Of a stretch of DNA of 62,064 bases, positions 1-9,825 are shown one piece after another (the first letter of the stretch is position 1; each line of letters starts with the position of its first letter). The notes under the pieces were generated by a model. That model worked only from the letters and a program-made list of their open reading frames with translations. It was not told where the DNA came from and did not search any database. The translations under genes were made by a program, and so were the position numbers. Source of the DNA: Actinomycetes bacterium (GTDB taxonomy: Bacteria > Actinomycetota > Coriobacteriia > Coriobacteriales > Eggerthellaceae); assembly GCA_023429565.1 (NCBI GenBank), contig JAEZDJ010000043.1, positions 1-62,064 of the forward strand, given 5' to 3'.

Positions 1-388
1 ACTTGCATCTTAAGCCTCTGGCAGGCGGTCATTGGATTTTCAAGGGCAAAGCCTTCGATGCGCACCCGCATAGCGGGTGGTTCTTTGTCCTGCGCGTTCC
101 GCGCAGGACAGGCTCACGAGCCTGAAACGAAGGCGGGTCCCTCCCGTCTGAGGGAGGGACCGCGCATCCTGCAAGCATGTCAAACGGCAGAGAGAGCCGA
201 GAACAGGGCACCGTGCCGTGGCCGAGGCTCATCCTGCCCCAATCCTCTACACGAAAAGCCGATCAAGCGAGGCTATCGACCGAACGCCTCTCCCGGTCCC
301 GGGCTCGGAATCCTCGACATGCAGCCAGCACGTCTGCGACTTCCTTGCCCATTCAGCGAGAGAGGTCCATTCGAGCCTCTGCCACGCG
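1..388. other. Non-coding flank downstream of the giant protease gene
   Basis: I see no convincing gene here. The stretch is rich in perfect hairpins: arms ACCCGC/GCGGGT near 64-78, TGCGCG/CGCGCA at 91-105, CAGGCT/AGCCTG at 109-124 and a 10-bp stem at 136-161. The hairpin near 64-78 is followed on the + strand by a T-rich run, so it could end a + strand gene that lies left of the window. Overlapping short reading frames on both strands here look like shadows. Confidence 0.5.
136..161 (-). terminator. Hairpin, possible terminator of the giant protease gene
   Basis: A perfect 10-bp stem (GGTCCCTCCC / GGGAGGGACC) closes a 6-nt loop. On the minus strand it lies about 230 nt beyond the stop of the giant protease gene. 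Only a weak T-rich stretch follows it, so calling it a Rho-independent terminator is an inference. Confidence 0.35.
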
Positions 389-3300
389 TCAGTCGACTGC
401 TCCCCCGTTCCCACGCTTCCTGCGAGCGAAAGCGACCGCAGCTGCTGCACCTGCAAGCATGCTTGTGATTCCAACAGCTGCAGCCGGAGTGTCGTCACCG
501 GTACGGACAAGCGTCCGCTCACCCGAACCTGCATTGTCCGAACCGTTGGAGCCGCTGACGTCGTTGCTCGAGTTTCCACCCGTGCCCGAACCGTTGCCCG
601 TGTCAGCATCGTCGCCATCACCAGGATTCGGGCTCGTCGCATCCTCGCTGGCCTCGAACGCCTGAACGGCAGCCTGAAGCGCCGAAACGGCAGCATCGAC
701 TTGGTCCTGCGTGGCGTCGGCGTCGTCCAGCGTTGTCCGGGCTTGAGCGATAGCAGCCTGGAGCGCCTCAAACGCCGCATCGCCCTTGGCACCCTGTTGG
801 ATGCCAGACGCCGCCGCAACGAGATCCGTCAAGGCCGTCCTGTCGGTATCGGCGGGAGTGGGTTTCACGTCCTCGCTCGCCTCGAACGCCTCCATAGCCT
901 CCTGGAGCTTCTTCGCCGCAATAGCCACGTCAGTCTGTGTGGCGTCTGCATTGTCAAACACGTCCTCAGCGTCGCTGATAGCCTGCTGCAGCTCCTCGAA
1001 TGCCGCGTCGCTCTTGGCGCCTTGCCTGACCGCGGATGCCTCCGCAATCAGGCCACCCAATCCCGACTTGTCCACCAGCGAAACCCCTGATTCGTCCACG
1101 ATGTCTACCGCTGCCGTGTCGAACAGCAGATACCCGCTTTGCGTGGTCGGCAGAGCATCGCCCACCCTTGCCTCATAGACAACCTTCACCGGTTCGGTCA
1201 AAGAATTGACGCTCACCTTGAAGTGCTGCGCTGCCGAAGCGGCTTCGCGAGCAGCCAGACCCGTTTGCTGCACCTCTTCGGCCACGATCTCCTCATCACC
1301 GTAGATCAGTTTCTCGATGTGCACGCCAGGCTCAAGCGAGGCAGTGAGAGCCACGTCATAGCCATTCGCATGTGACACAGCCTGCGCGTCAAGGGTGAAT
1401 CCAGGATTGAGTTGGCTGCCGTTTGCGTCAACCGTCGTGGCGGGCATCTGATAGACGCCACCCGTCAGGAAGGGGAATCCGGACAGGCTCTTCGCGCGGT
1501 CGCTGGCCTCAGCCAACGCAATGGCTTGGGCATCAACCTCGGATTGCACGGCATACAGATCGTCTGCCGCCTTCTGAGCAGAAGAGACAGCAAGCTGCAA
1601 CACCTTCCAAGCAATGACGGAACCATTCTGAGAAACGGCTTTCGCTTGGGCCAATGCCTCGTTGAGAGCGACCTTGTCGACCGCCGAGGGCGTGGCGATG
1701 CCGGTCTCTTCAGTGAAGGCATTCCAGTCCACCTTCACCATGAATTTCATGGTCCCCATGCCTTCGAACGTGCCAGACATAAGCATAGAGCCCTCGGTCT
1801 TTGCCTGGTCGTTGAGCGGTACGGTCACCTTGACAGGCAAGTTTTCAGCGTCTGCCGCGTCCACGGGGACGGCGGTCGGCGTGCCCACGCCCGACACGCT
1901 GCCATCCTCCGCAACCGTATAGCCCTGCGGGTAGTAGTACAGATCGCGTATCGTCGCGTCAAGACCCATGACGGTGGCATGCTGGTCCAGCTGGAGCGTC
2001 AGGGAGTAGGCGCCTTCTTTGACGGCAAGCGTCGCGGCTTCGTTGAGCAAAGAGCCCGCCATGGATCCGGCGCCGATGTCGAGCGCACTGCCCATGGAAA
2101 CCGCCATGTCGTAGGAGCCATCGGGAATAACGGCGACATTCTGTTGCGTGGAGACAAGTGCACGATACGCCAATTGCAGGTCAGACAGAGCAGCATTGAG
2201 ATCGGGCTGCACGACACCGGCTTTGCCAAGCACAGCTTGGGCGTTCTTCAAGGCTGTCGCGAACGAAGCCCATGTCTCCGGTGCATAGTTCGCCTCGGTC
2301 AACCCATCCACACGATCCACGTAGGTCCTGAGCGTCGATGCGTCGCCAACAGGCTTGGGTATCTCCGTCACCGTGACCCTGCACACCGTGCTCTGAGCCA
2401 CTGCCGTGGTGGTGGAGCCATCCTTCACCAGCGTGTTCGTCACCGTCACCTGATAGAGGTGCGTCCCAAGCTCGGTCGTGTCCACCTGGTAGGTCGTGCC
2501 CGTTGCGCCTTGGATTACCTTCCCGTCGCGATACCACTGGTAGCTCAGCGTGCCCCCGTCCTCGGCAACCGCTGCGATTTCGAGCAGATGGTTCTCAGCT
2601 GCCTGAACGCTTACTTGAGGGCTCAGATCTTTCGTGATGGTCGGCATGATCGCAGCCGTTCCCACCATGACCGTGACGGCGTTGCTCTTGACGGACGTCG
2701 TCAGGCCGTCCTTGGCGGCAGCCACCACACAGTAGTAGGTGTGCGTGCTCTCCACGTCGGTCGGAGGCGTGAAGCTGGCCTGCGTGGCGCCTTCGATAAC
2801 CGTGCCGTCACAGTACCATTGATGGCTCAACTCAGCGCCGTCCTCGGCATGCGCCCCCACAACCAAGGGGTCGATCTCGCTGCCCACGGCGACTTTGATG
2901 GCTTCGGTCGACAGGTTGGCAGTGATGGTCGGGGCCGCAGGACCAATGGCCATGGTGCTTGCCGTCAGCTCCGTGGCATCGCGCACTTCCACACGCACAG
3001 CCGCGTCAACGTCTCCGCCCAGCGCGCACGTGCTCGTGGAGGACCAATCCTGCAGGACGTTCTCCGTTGCATCTTGGTTCACCTGGACGAACCGGTACCA
3101 CACGCCACCGACGCCACCTTCAGACGACGCAGCCACCGTCTTGACGCCAGTCTGGCTCGTCTCAACCTCGGCCTTGGCAACCAGCTGGACGTACGGCTTG
3201 AGCTGTGTCGCCGGATCAGCCCCGATGGCTTCAAGCGCAGACTTCGCCACGCTCCAGCCCTCGGACCCTTCGGGCGCATATACCGTGACGGCACCCTGGT

Positions 3301-6300
3301 TCCCCGCATTGCCCGACAAGTTCAGCGATTCCAGATCGGCGGGCACCACCAACGTGCCCGGCGCACCCGACAGGGAGAAGTCAAGCGATGTCATGCCTGG
3401 GCCAAAATAGGCCGTCTGCTGATTCTGGGCGTTTTGCGTATCGGAGTAGGAACCGTTCTGTCCTCCACGCACGATCAGATGATTGGGGGTATAGCCCTTG
3501 TTGCCCGACTCATCCGAATAGAACACCTGCTTGAACGCATTCTGCTGGACTTCGATGATGTTCTCTCCCCAATCGATCGTTTCCAACTGCTTGGAAACTC
3601 CGGCGAACTCGACCGTTTCCAGACTGGCGGGGAACACGATGTTCGTCAGATGGGAATCGTCGAACGCGCCTTCTGCGATGGTCGTCACGCCTTCGGGAAT
3701 GGAGTAGACCCCATCATCTCCCACCAGGGCCGCAGGGTAATACGCAAGCTCGGTCATGTCCTTGTTGAACACTGCACCGTCTTGTTCCGTGTAATACAGG
3801 GCATCGCTGGGAACATTCACCTTTTCAAGCGACATGCTGGTATGCCCTGACATGAGATTTTGATACGACCCGACGGTACCCGACAACTCCCCGTCGCCCA
3901 GATTCTTGCTCAATGTGAGTTCTTGCAGATTCACCATGCCAAAGAACGCATGCCAGTCCAGCTTGGTCACGCTGTCGGGCAGCGTCAGGGAGTAGACCAT
4001 CGTCTGCAGGAAGGCATTCTGGCCAATCTCCTCCAGCCCATCGTTCAGCTCCACCTCGATGATGTACGTATTGAGTGCAAACGCGCTGCTCTCGATGCGC
4101 TTCACTCCCTCGGGAATGGTCACCTTGGCGCCCCGCGTGTTGCCGTCTTCGTCGATCCAGCCACCGATATACCCGGCAGCAAAGGCGGAATCACCTATCT
4201 CCACCAGCTTGGACGGCAGAGGGATGACGCCCTCTTCAGCATCCCTGCCAATGATTTCGATGTTCTCGAGATACAGGCAGCTCTTGAATACGCTGTTTCC
4301 GATACGCGTCACGTCGTCGGACATGGCCACCCGCATGAGAGAGGCGCACGTGAGAAACGTGTTGTCCGGAATTTCCGTCAGATTGTCCGAAAGGCGCACA
4401 TAGTTGATGGCAAGGTTTCCTTCAAAGAGCCCCTCGCCGACCTTCGTGACCGAATCAGGCATGGTCAACGTGCCCTTAGCGCCGCCTTCGGCAAAGGCCC
4501 TGTCGCCGATCTCGGCGAGTTGGCTCGGATGTTCCTCAGTGTCCTCAAACGTGATGGCCTTGGAAGATCCGGTAGCACTGTAGCTCGTGCTCGTACGGAC
4601 GACGTGCTTCGCAAATGCCTCCTCGCCAATGTGCGTGACGCTGGCAGGGACGAAGACCTCCGTCACCGGGACATTGCCATACAGCAATTTGTCGGCGAGC
4701 CCAGTCACGTCGTTCGGTATCTTGATGGATGTTTTCACGCCCACATATTTCGTGAGCAGGCCGTTCTCGTCGATGACGTAATCATCGTAGTCTTCGGTGC
4801 GATTCTGCGCCGCCATCGTCGCGGTTTTCGCCGTGCCGTCGGATGCCGTCACCGTCGCGGTGACGGTAGCATCGGAGACCTGGTAGTCACCGGTGATAAC
4901 CGCGCGAGAGGAGTCTGAAGGATTGGCTTTGACCGTGACAGATCCCTCGTCAGAGCTCGACCAAGCAACAGACGCTCCCTGATAGGCATCGGACAAGAGC
5001 GCGGACACCTCTACGGTGCCGCCCTCGGAGATCACTCGCTTGCTCGCGGCGGACATGCGGATGCCCTCCCCGTCGCCCACGTTGGCAACGGTCACCTCGA
5101 TGGAGTCCGTGACATCGGGGCGGTCGGCCACGCGCCCCGTAACCGTCGCGGAGCCTTCCGCAATGCCCACAAGCGCGCCGTTCTTGTCAATGGTTGCCAC
5201 GCTCTCGTCGTCAATCGACCACTCAAGCTTCGTCTCGGTGGTATCTGCCGGCGTGAGCGTCGCCTCAAGCAACGTCTCCTGTCCAGGCGCAACATCAACG
5301 CTCTCGGCATCGATCGAGACTTCGGTCGCCGCCACGGGATTGATCACGGCGTCAGACGAGCCGCTCGGGTTCATGCCATAGTCCCATGCATAGGCATGCA
5401 CGACATTGGGAATGGTCGCGTCTCCGGACCACGCACCCTTGATGTCGGAAACCTTGACGGTGACCTCATAGACGTTCCTGCCATCCTCGGCAGTGCCGAC
5501 CAATGCCTCGTCCGGATCGACCAGCACGCGCTTGAAGCTGAGATAGGGCGTCACGCCCGTGATTTCGGGATCGACGAAATCGATGGCCGAGAGATAGGTG
5601 TTGTCTTCCACCGTGAACGTGAGGGTCGGTTCCCCTTCGCCGTTCGTTCCCGCCTCGCTGTATGCCACGTCCGTGATCTCAGGTGCCGTATTGTCCATCG
5701 TCACCGTATGAGTGACAGTCTGCGTTTCAGGCGTTGGGCCGGAGGTCGTGGCCGTCTCGGTGAAGTCAAAGGACATGTCTGCCCCCGTTGCCTCGACAGA
5801 CGGTGATCCGCCGATGAGCGCTTCGGCATACACCCATGCTCCTGCGTTGTCGTTCCAGAACGTCTTAGGCACGTAATCGTAGGACAAAGTGCCGCCCGAC
5901 ACGTCACCCACGGTGCCGTCATCGTCGATGACCAGGTCTTTGTAGATAATCTCGTACGTGAGCTTGTCCGCATTGCGCAGCAAGCCCGTCTTCGTGGCCA
6001 CCGCGTTGGGAGCATAGGCATACGAGGAATTGGAAATGACCACCTTGTCCATATCCACCTTGCTGGCATCGCTGGCGGCGCTGTCATCAAGCGGGTTGAC
6101 GCCCAGATACTCTCCAGTGCTGCCATCGACCAAGCTGCTGCCATAGCTGTGATAGGCCTCGTCGACATCCTTGTCCAGCACGTCGGCATCAGACCAGTCG
6201 CCGTAGAAGCCCATGAACGACACCGACAGGTCCACGCCGCCGTTGCTGCCATCCGCAGCACGGAAGAAGGCGAAACCGTCGACGAAGGTGCCATTGGGCG

Positions 6301-9300
6301 TGTTTGCCGCAGCCCAGCCGGTGAATGCGCTGTCGCATGTGACGGTGACGGTGACCGTCTTGTCTCCATCGGCAGGAATGGTCACCTGGTCGCCGCAATC
6401 GGCGGACACGTCGATGCCCTGACCCGTCCAGTTCTTCGACTGCAACTGGAACAGCCCGTTCGCCACGGTGTCGGAAAGCGCGGCCGCATCAAAGTCGAAG
6501 GTCTGCTCCGCATCGCCCGCATTGTGCAACGTGATAGAGAATGTCCAGCTTCCTTCCCCGCTCTCGCCCAGATCGGCTTTTGGCCGTGACTCGTTCGTGG
6601 CACTGTCGACCGTGGCATACACATCGGTCGTCGTGGCAGCCGGCACGTCCACCAACCCTGCGCCTTGATGGCGGGGGGAATAGTAGCTCGAAAGATCATC
6701 GGTGTCAGCCATCGGGCTCGCCGTGCTCATAAGCAGTTGAGTGACCAAGTCCTGCTTCGCGTCATCAGCCATGCCAGAGAACTTATCGCTTGACTCCACG
6801 TATTCGGTCACCTGCGCCGCGATGCCCGCCAGCTGCGGCGTCGCCATGGAGGTGCCGGAATAGTAGGCGTACCCGCCGTTGGGAATGGACGAGTACACGT
6901 TGCCACCGGGGGCCGCCACCTCAGGCTTGAGCTTGAGATCCGGCGTGACACCCCAGCTTGAATATGAGCTCATCTGATAGTATGCCGTGGTCTCGGGTTC
7001 ATCGGCATTCCGCGAAACGGTAACGGTTTTCGCTCCGGCGCCGATGAGCGCTTGGCCTTGCTCATATCCTACCAAGATGGTAGGAGCGAACTCCGTGCCG
7101 CCCGGGCCATAGGTACCCGCCCAGCAGTCATCATTCTCGAAGGAAACGGAGGTCGGTTCTGAGTAGCGATCATCCACAATGATAACAGCCACGGCACCAG
7201 CCTGGGTGCACTGCTGCACCATCTTGGAATAACCGTAGATGTTGCTTTCATACAGGAACCACCCATTGCCCTTGACGATGGCAACTTTGCCATTCAGCTT
7301 GGACCAATCGCCATCGATGTCTCCATCATAGTCTTCGCCGTCGTAGTCGCCACTGCTACGGGCGATGCCGCAATAGACATACTCGTAGTCGCCTTCGGCC
7401 AGTTCAGAAAACTTGTTGACCGTGGGCGATCCATCCGGGCCAGTCACCGTGGCATAAGCGACCTGCGTGCCGTCGGCAGCCACGACATCGACACCCGTCG
7501 CAGACGCCTGTGAAGCCGCCTTCGTGACGGTGCGCTCGGATGCAGCCTGGTCCTTGAGGGCTTCGCCGGCCTCCGCGGTCACAAAGATGGCAGGACAGTC
7601 GTTCGCGTCATAGTAGCTGTCGGAATAGTTTCCCTCATCGATTCCGCCTGCTATCTGGGCAGCCTCAATCTGTTCTTGAGTGAGCGAAGTGTCATAGAAG
7701 ACAACCGCTTCGGCACCCAAATCGCTCGCGTCAGACAGCGCGCGGGCATAGGAGATGACGCTCATGCCCGTGGGATCGCCATGTCCTTCAACAAGCAGGA
7801 TCTTGCCTTCCAACTGCCCCGCGACAGGCCCATAGGTGTCGCCATCGATCTCAAGCTCGCCGCAATGGAGTGAACCCGTGATCTTCATCACGTCACCCCA
7901 CACCACGTCGTAGTCGCCGTCGACCAGATCGGCAAACTTCTTTGCCCTCACTTCACCATCAGGTCCCTTGGCTTCCCAATACTGCATCTTGGTGCCATCG
8001 GACGTCGTGATATAGGATCCTTCGTCGCCGCCATCGGCAACCTCAAGGGGATCGCTGCCGACGCTTGCCACGGCAAGAGAGCTGGACACCGAAGCGGGGG
8101 TGGAGACCACGCTGTTGTCGGGATCCTCCGCATAAGGCTTGTTTTCGCCGGACTGGTTGTTGTAGCCATAGGAATACGAATTGCCGGCCGCCACGTTCAC
8201 CGTGACGCCCGCATCTTCCAGAGTTCCTATCGCATCCGCGTACGTGGCCTCTCCACCGTCACCAAAACCTGCATCGCGGCCGAGCGAGACGTTTATGGAG
8301 TCGGGCAGAAGCAGGGCGCAATCGTCAAGCGCAGCAAGAATGGCCGAATCATACAAGCCTCTGTCGCTGTCGGATGCCACCTTCATGGCAAGGATTTGAG
8401 CATCGGGCGCGGTGCCGCGAATCTGGTCCCCTCCATTTGCAGCAGCGATGCCCGCAACATGCGTACCATGCTCCAAGCCGGAGACACCGGGGTTCACGTC
8501 GCTGTCGCCGTCGGCATAATCGTAGGCAAAGGGAATCTTTTCGCTGATGTACTGGGCACCGGATCCCTTGAGACTGCCGCGCAGGCCGTCCACGCCTGAT
8601 GAGGTGAGTGCGAGGGTACTATCGGGCACGTCGCCGCCAAATGCCTCATGGTCGGTGTCCAGCCCGGTGTCGATGATGGCGACGGTCTGTCCCTTGCCCG
8701 TGAAGCCCGTTTCATCGGCACCTGTCGCGTCAAGGGCGTTTTGATTCTTGAGCTCGGCCACGTCCAGTGTGGTCGTCCCCGTGGACTCCTGATCGGTGGG
8801 GACTTCGTACACTGTTTCGATGAACGCATTCTTCACTCCGGACAGTGCTTTGATGTCATCGAGGATGGACGCCGGCGCCTTCACCGCAAAGCCGTCAATG
8901 ACGTTGTAATAGTCGTGAAGTTCCTGGACTTCGCCATCTCCCGAGCTCGACGACGCGTCCGTCTTGGCCGAAAGCAGCGCCATGCCCTCTCCGCCGTTTT
9001 GCGTCCTCTCGTCCGAATCGCTTTCTTCGGACTCCTCGGCAGCAGGAGCGGTCTCCACTGCGGAGGCGAGCTCGCGGATCTCGTCCTTGAAACGGGAATG
9101 GCGAGATTCGTCAGAATTATCGAACAAAAAGCTGAACAGGCTAAACCCCTGATTCTCAGCCTCTTCAAGTTGGACGATGATGGTGACGTTGCCGTCGCCC
9201 TCGTCGGACAAAGCAGGAACACCGTCCTCCTGGGAAGCCCCGTCGCTCGCCGATGCGGCATCTTCCTCGCCAACTGACGTCGCATCGACGACCGCATGTG

Positions 9301-9478
9301 AGCTTTGCTGAACGGCATCAACGACAGAGGCATCTCCCGATTCGCCCGCGTCTTGGGCAAGCAGATCGGGAGATGGGTCTTCCTCCTGAGCAAGCGCTTG
9401 CGTCGGCAACGCCATCGTGATGGCGAGCGTCGCAGCCAAGCCGCAGTGCATCGCATTCGAAACTTTTTTTGGCAGCAT
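389..9478 (-). CDS. Giant secreted subtilisin-like (S8) protease with BspA repeats, FIVAR domains and wall anchor
   Basis: Predicted cell-surface serine protease/adhesin of 3,029 residues. Domains in order: signal peptide (1-30, ending ALA-Q), inhibitor-I9-like propeptide (~95-225), S8 catalytic domain with Asp270 (VAIIDTGLDT), His337 (HGTHVAG) and Ser877 (SGTSMATP). The catalytic domain is interrupted by two related PA-like inserts (~492-655 and ~663-825). Then come a Big_2-like Ig domain (~1383-1465), a second Ig-like domain, a BspA-type LRR_5 region (~1568-2060), two Ig-like repeats (~2181-2380), four FIVAR-like helical repeats (~2380-2440, ~2597-2660, ~2803-2867, ~2875-2942), and beta domains at ~2447-2590 and ~2668-2790. 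The first of these beta domains resembles NEAT. The tail has LVRTGD (~2990), a hydrophobic helix and RRKR, as in sortase substrates, but lacks the usual LP. The catalytic triad is complete, so it is probably active. The ATG follows a good AAAAGGA site. Substrate unknown. Confidence 0.9.
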   Translation of the reverse strand: MLPKKVSNAMHCGLAATLAITMALPTQALAQEEDPSPDLLAQDAGESGDASVVDAVQQSSHAVVDATSVGEEDAASASDGASQEDGVPALSDEGDGNVTIIVQLEEAENQGFSLFSFLFDNSDESRHSRFKDEIRELASAVETAPAAEESEESDSDERTQNGGEGMALLSAKTDASSSSGDGEVQELHDYYNVIDGFAVKAPASILDDIKALSGVKNAFIETVYEVPTDQESTGTTTLDVAELKNQNALDATGADETGFTGKGQTVAIIDTGLDTDHEAFGGDVPDSTLALTSSGVDGLRGSLKGSGAQYISEKIPFAYDYADGDSDVNPGVSGLEHGTHVAGIAAANGGDQIRGTAPDAQILAMKVASDSDRGLYDSAILAALDDCALLLPDSINVSLGRDAGFGDGGEATYADAIGTLEDAGVTVNVAAGNSYSYGYNNQSGENKPYAEDPDNSVVSTPASVSSSLAVASVGSDPLEVADGGDEGSYITTSDGTKMQYWEAKGPDGEVRAKKFADLVDGDYDVVWGDVMKITGSLHCGELEIDGDTYGPVAGQLEGKILLVEGHGDPTGMSVISYARALSDASDLGAEAVVFYDTSLTQEQIEAAQIAGGIDEGNYSDSYYDANDCPAIFVTAEAGEALKDQAASERTVTKAASQASATGVDVVAADGTQVAYATVTGPDGSPTVNKFSELAEGDYEYVYCGIARSSGDYDGEDYDGDIDGDWSKLNGKVAIVKGNGWFLYESNIYGYSKMVQQCTQAGAVAVIIVDDRYSEPTSVSFENDDCWAGTYGPGGTEFAPTILVGYEQGQALIGAGAKTVTVSRNADEPETTAYYQMSSYSSWGVTPDLKLKPEVAAPGGNVYSSIPNGGYAYYSGTSMATPQLAGIAAQVTEYVESSDKFSGMADDAKQDLVTQLLMSTASPMADTDDLSSYYSPRHQGAGLVDVPAATTTDVYATVDSATNESRPKADLGESGEGSWTFSITLHNAGDAEQTFDFDAAALSDTVANGLFQLQSKNWTGQGIDVSADCGDQVTIPADGDKTVTVTVTCDSAFTGWAAANTPNGTFVDGFAFFRAADGSNGGVDLSVSFMGFYGDWSDADVLDKDVDEAYHSYGSSLVDGSTGEYLGVNPLDDSAASDASKVDMDKVVISNSSYAYAPNAVATKTGLLRNADKLTYEIIYKDLVIDDDGTVGDVSGGTLSYDYVPKTFWNDNAGAWVYAEALIGGSPSVEATGADMSFDFTETATTSGPTPETQTVTHTVTMDNTAPEITDVAYSEAGTNGEGEPTLTFTVEDNTYLSAIDFVDPEITGVTPYLSFKRVLVDPDEALVGTAEDGRNVYEVTVKVSDIKGAWSGDATIPNVVHAYAWDYGMNPSGSSDAVINPVAATEVSIDAESVDVAPGQETLLEATLTPADTTETKLEWSIDDESVATIDKNGALVGIAEGSATVTGRVADRPDVTDSIEVTVANVGDGEGIRMSAASKRVISEGGTVEVSALLSDAYQGASVAWSSSDEGSVTVKANPSDSSRAVITGDYQVSDATVTATVTASDGTAKTATMAAQNRTEDYDDYVIDENGLLTKYVGVKTSIKIPNDVTGLADKLLYGNVPVTEVFVPASVTHIGEEAFAKHVVRTSTSYSATGSSKAITFEDTEEHPSQLAEIGDRAFAEGGAKGTLTMPDSVTKVGEGLFEGNLAINYVRLSDNLTEIPDNTFLTCASLMRVAMSDDVTRIGNSVFKSCLYLENIEIIGRDAEEGVIPLPSKLVEIGDSAFAAGYIGGWIDEDGNTRGAKVTIPEGVKRIESSAFALNTYIIEVELNDGLEEIGQNAFLQTMVYSLTLPDSVTKLDWHAFFGMVNLQELTLSKNLGDGELSGTVGSYQNLMSGHTSMSLEKVNVPSDALYYTEQDGAVFNKDMTELAYYPAALVGDDGVYSIPEGVTTIAEGAFDDSHLTNIVFPASLETVEFAGVSKQLETIDWGENIIEVQQNAFKQVFYSDESGNKGYTPNHLIVRGGQNGSYSDTQNAQNQQTAYFGPGMTSLDFSLSGAPGTLVVPADLESLNLSGNAGNQGAVTVYAPEGSEGWSVAKSALEAIGADPATQLKPYVQLVAKAEVETSQTGVKTVAASSEGGVGGVWYRFVQVNQDATENVLQDWSSTSTCALGGDVDAAVRVEVRDATELTASTMAIGPAAPTITANLSTEAIKVAVGSEIDPLVVGAHAEDGAELSHQWYCDGTVIEGATQASFTPPTDVESTHTYYCVVAAAKDGLTTSVKSNAVTVMVGTAAIMPTITKDLSPQVSVQAAENHLLEIAAVAEDGGTLSYQWYRDGKVIQGATGTTYQVDTTELGTHLYQVTVTNTLVKDGSTTTAVAQSTVCRVTVTEIPKPVGDASTLRTYVDRVDGLTEANYAPETWASFATALKNAQAVLGKAGVVQPDLNAALSDLQLAYRALVSTQQNVAVIPDGSYDMAVSMGSALDIGAGSMAGSLLNEAATLAVKEGAYSLTLQLDQHATVMGLDATIRDLYYYPQGYTVAEDGSVSGVGTPTAVPVDAADAENLPVKVTVPLNDQAKTEGSMLMSGTFEGMGTMKFMVKVDWNAFTEETGIATPSAVDKVALNEALAQAKAVSQNGSVIAWKVLQLAVSSAQKAADDLYAVQSEVDAQAIALAEASDRAKSLSGFPFLTGGVYQMPATTVDANGSQLNPGFTLDAQAVSHANGYDVALTASLEPGVHIEKLIYGDEEIVAEEVQQTGLAAREAASAAQHFKVSVNSLTEPVKVVYEARVGDALPTTQSGYLLFDTAAVDIVDESGVSLVDKSGLGGLIAEASAVRQGAKSDAAFEELQQAISDAEDVFDNADATQTDVAIAAKKLQEAMEAFEASEDVKPTPADTDRTALTDLVAAASGIQQGAKGDAAFEALQAAIAQARTTLDDADATQDQVDAAVSALQAAVQAFEASEDATSPNPGDGDDADTGNGSGTGGNSSNDVSGSNGSDNAGSGERTLVRTGDDTPAAAVGITSMLAGAAAAVAFARRKRGNGGAVD

Positions 9479-9825
9479 CGCAGTCCTTTTCTCCGTATCG
9501 TGAACACCTGCGTCCTGTCGAAACGCAAAAGTTATCCCTATCTAACAATTCTGTGGAATTATGCCACCGTCTCCAGGGATCGCGTCCTGACATTTTTTGG
9601 AAAGCAGTTATCTAATCGTTACTTCACGGTTACTACACTGTTGATTCACATATGCTCCATATTTAAAAGGAGCAGCCTTGCGGCTCTGACGGCCTCGCCA
9701 AGCGTGTCCAACCCACTTCGCGCACGCTCTTTCACAACTGGATCACAGCGGTTAACAATTCGTGCTGCTTTGTATATGATACGAGCAGCACACACGCAGC
9801 ATCTGAGTCAGAAAGGGAGGGCCTC
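9479..9825. other. Divergent intergenic region between the giant protease and the phospholipase-like gene
   Basis: This AT-richer stretch holds the promoters of two divergent genes. The right-hand promoter is described separately. On the protease side I could not pick a confident -35/-10 pair. No ORF with a ribosome site is visible. Confidence 0.6.
9752..9791 (+). promoter_or_regulatory. Sigma-70-type promoter with a dyad over the -10 (phospholipase-like gene)
   Basis: TTAACA (9752-9757) and TATGAT (9775-9780) are separated by exactly 17 bp. A dyad, GTGCTGCT (9762-9769) and AGCAGCAC (9784-9791), with inner arms GTAT/ATAC, is centred on the -10 box, which suits a repressor site. The gene starts about 40 nt downstream behind an AAAGGGAGG ribosome site. 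Confidence 0.6.

Noticed and set aside
1412..3850. 812-codon open frame on the + strand inside the giant protease gene
   Set aside because: It lies antisense to clear FIVAR, Ig and LRR coding sequence, is Arg/His-rich and has no family features. Long antisense frames are common in GC-rich DNA.
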